From assembly GCF_014200605.1 (NCBI RefSeq), contig NZ_JACHCE010000014.1, positions 41,225 through 105,224 on the forward strand: 64,000 bases of DNA, given 5' to 3'. The notes under the pieces were generated by a model. That model saw only the letters and a list, made by a program, of their open reading frames with translations. It was not told the origin of the DNA and did not search any database. Positions 62,501-64,000 of this stretch are shown here, one piece after another (the first letter of the stretch is position 1; the number at the start of each line of letters is the position of its first letter). Source of the stretch: Pedobacter cryoconitis. Lineage in GTDB: Bacteria > Bacteroidota > Bacteroidia > Sphingobacteriales > Sphingobacteriaceae. The position numbers were made by a program, and so were the translations under genes.

Positions 62501-63283
62501 ATGGTATTACTCAGTTTTGATATTGAAGAGTTTGATATGCCTTTCGAATATGAGAAAACTATCACTTTCGAAGAACAGATCAGCATTTCAACTAAAGGCA
62601 CTAAGATCATACTGGATTTATTACTAAAACATCAGCTTAAAGCTACTTTTTTCAGTACAGTTACTTTTGCTAAAAATGCAGATGCACTGATCAAACGTAT
62701 ACTTCATGAAGGTCACGAATTAGCCTCACATGGTGTGTATCACTCTGACTTTAAAAAAGAACATTTACTGGAATCCCGTTTGGCTTTAGAAGAGCTTTCT
62801 GGTGTAAAAGTAACAGGTTACAGAATGGCAAGGATGATGCCCGTAGACGAGCAGGAAATACAAAAAGCAGGATATCTTTATAACAGCTCTATAAACCCAA
62901 CCTGGTTACCAGGAAGGTACAATAACCGTCATATCTCCAGAACATACTTTTATCAGAGCCAGGTTTTACAAATACCTGCATCTGTAAGTCCAATTTCCCG
63001 TTTTCCTCTTTTTTGGTTATCATTTCATAATCTACCGCTATGGTTCTATAAACACCTTGCAAAAAGAACCTATCAGAAAGACAACTATCTTAATATTTAT
63101 TTCCATCCCTGGGAATTTACAGATCTGACAGATAAAGAACGTTTTGGTTTCCCTGGTTATGTTAGTAAAAACAGTGGCCGGGATATGATCAAAAGGATGG
63201 ATGAGTTTATGAGCTGGATTAATCAACAAGGTTATCCTTCAGGAACCATATCACAGTTCACAAAGAATATCCCTGCAGGATAA
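62501..63283 (+). CDS. Polysaccharide deacetylase (NodB-like) family protein
   Basis: A 260-residue cytoplasmic or membrane-near deacetylase. The NodB fold is marked by SFDIEEFD (about 5-12, metal Asp), ATFFSTV, and the His pair in HELASHGVYHSDF (about 72-84). FHPWEFTD near residue 204 fits the last catalytic motif. No signal peptide is present, so it likely acts on a lipid-linked precursor. It starts 3 bases after the GT2 stop. Confidence 0.85.
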   Translation: MVLLSFDIEEFDMPFEYEKTITFEEQISISTKGTKIILDLLLKHQLKATFFSTVTFAKNADALIKRILHEGHELASHGVYHSDFKKEHLLESRLALEELSGVKVTGYRMARMMPVDEQEIQKAGYLYNSSINPTWLPGRYNNRHISRTYFYQSQVLQIPASVSPISRFPLFWLSFHNLPLWFYKHLAKRTYQKDNYLNIYFHPWEFTDLTDKERFGFPGYVSKNSGRDMIKRMDEFMSWINQQGYPSGTISQFTKNIPAG

Positions 63284-63329
63284 AAATCAGGTTTTATTTT
63301 CCCTTTTGATTCAAGCCTAAATGTCCGGT

Positions 63330-63803
63330 TCAGGCTCTCTCCCTGAAAGTAACATAAGATTGGAAGAAATAGCTGAATGCGGACATCAGAACAATTATAA
63401 AAGCTTGTGAAGGCGTTGCCCACAAGCCGAAATATCCCACCAGTAAATGCAGTAAACCATAATTCATCAGGAGTGAACTTCCCGTTACAAATCCGTATAG
63501 GATGAGCTGCTGAACGCCCCGGCCTTCCCGCTGAAAAACCAGGTATTTATTTAATAAAAAACCTACTGGAAAACTTACTGAAAGTGCCATCAGATCGGCA
63601 GCGATATAAGAGGTAATCGTTAAACTCCCAATTCTTAGATCCTGCCCTATTAAAACATAATTATAGCTCAGATAGAATATAATAAGATTCAGCAATGCAT
63701 TACTTCCACCCGTCACGCCATACCTGAATGTCTTTACAGGAATAAATCTTGAAAAGGGTGGGTAAAAGAAATCTATTAGCTTAATAAGTGGATTCTTGAG
63801 CAA
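63330..63803 (-). CDS. GtrA family membrane protein
   Basis: A 157-residue protein with four membrane helices, the fold of GtrA-type proteins that flip polyprenyl-phosphate sugars. The N-terminal RYGVTGGSNALLNLIIFYLSYN and the KYLVFQREGRG segment fit the family. It is convergent with the deacetylase gene but near the GT2 (GtrB-like) gene, so the three may work in one glycan-modifying pathway. Confidence 0.88.
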   Translation of the reverse strand: MLKNPLIKLIDFFYPPFSRFIPVKTFRYGVTGGSNALLNLIIFYLSYNYVLIGQDLRIGSLTITSYIAADLMALSVSFPVGFLLNKYLVFQREGRGVQQLILYGFVTGSSLLMNYGLLHLLVGYFGLWATPSQAFIIVLMSAFSYFFQSYVTFRERA

Positions 63804-63925
63804 GTCTGATAAGTTATGTAATGCAAATAGTAAATAGTATACCAGACAAATATAAGACTCTGTTTAAACATCCAGCTACAGATCATTAAGAATAAACTTG
63901 CTATTAAAAACCCCTATAAACAAGA

Positions 63926-63951
63926 AAAGCCTGTAGTTTCCTACAGGCTTT
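63926..63951 (-). terminator. Terminator of the rRNA operon
   Basis: Eleven-base perfect stem AAAGCCTGTAG / CTACAGGCTTT with a four-base loop, about 9 bases past the 5S 3' end on the minus strand. Confidence 0.85.
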
Positions 63952-63959
63952 CTTTAAGA

Positions 63960-64000
63960 TTTGGCACCGACCTACTCTCCCACGTGTTACCGCAGTACCA
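63960..64000 (-). rRNA. rrf: 5S ribosomal RNA, 3' end only
   Basis: Read on the minus strand, the last bases give the 5S 3' half (GTAACACGTGGGAGAGTAGG then TCGGTGCCAAA). The gene runs off the window edge, so about 40 of roughly 110 bases are seen. It is followed by a strong terminator and presumably ends a 16S-23S-5S operon to the right. Confidence 0.9.

Overview
The window is a stretch of a Bacteroidota chromosome, almost certainly from the family Sphingobacteriaceae and most like Pedobacter. The signs are a SusC/SusD pair with a FecR/ECF-sigma regulator, a Bacteroidota-type long signal peptidase I, gene pairs such as ftsX-DUF3098-uppP-truB, moderately AT-rich DNA, and promoters that fit the Bacteroidota -7 element TAnnTTTG rather than TATAAT. 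Genus is an inference from gene content; I could not run a search.

Layout. 1-4.4 kb: a minus-strand core operon parA-parB-DUF5683-dapB-lepB (segregation, lysine/peptidoglycan precursor, protein export). 4.6-10.1 kb: an FMN reductase, an unknown small protein, a peptide-type ABC binding lipoprotein, a degraded gene remnant, and an outer-membrane beta-barrel protein. 10.4-17.9 kb: leuS, divergent from ftsX-DUF3098-uppP-truB-yitT-like-ribF. 18-28.4 kb: a secreted small protein, a monovalent cation/proton antiporter, a DUF2157-like membrane protein, a LysE exporter, uvrA, an ECF sigma factor, nth and recA. 28.4-38 kb: an NTF2-like protein, a 59-residue membrane protein, tsaD, a very large TamB-like protein, ribBA, an LptF/G permease, a START-like protein and a Met-type (CAT) tRNA.

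38.2-47.3 kb is a compact polysaccharide-utilisation-type locus on the minus strand: ECF sigma, FecR anti-sigma, SusC with an N-terminal STN (signalling) domain, SusD and one GH92 glycosidase. A glycan bound by SusCD would signal through FecR to the sigma factor. The GH92 enzyme has Gln where the family normally has its catalytic Glu, which hints at an unusual linkage such as mannosyl-phosphate.

47.5-64 kb is accessory: an AraC regulator with an FAD monooxygenase, an alkyltransferase, an unknown protein and an esterase in one direction; a MACPF (perforin-like) lipoprotein with three near-identical C-terminal repeats; a Ca2+/H+ antiporter; a phosphodiesterase/phosphonatase-like HAD/XRE-cupin set; a Crp-DsbA-MBL set with a striking duplicated operator; a glycosyltransferase/deacetylase/GtrA cell-envelope set; and, at the right edge, the 3' end of a 5S rRNA, so an rRNA operon on the minus strand continues beyond the window.

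The most unusual signals are the Gln-variant GH92 system, the MACPF protein with recently duplicated repeats, two back-to-back symmetrical promoters of the form CAAAnnTAnnTTTG (one predicting an unannotated transcript), the paired operator flanking the dsbA promoter, a large TamB-like gene whose membrane anchor has no ordinary start codon, and a metallo-beta-lactamase-fold protein with an altered metal motif.
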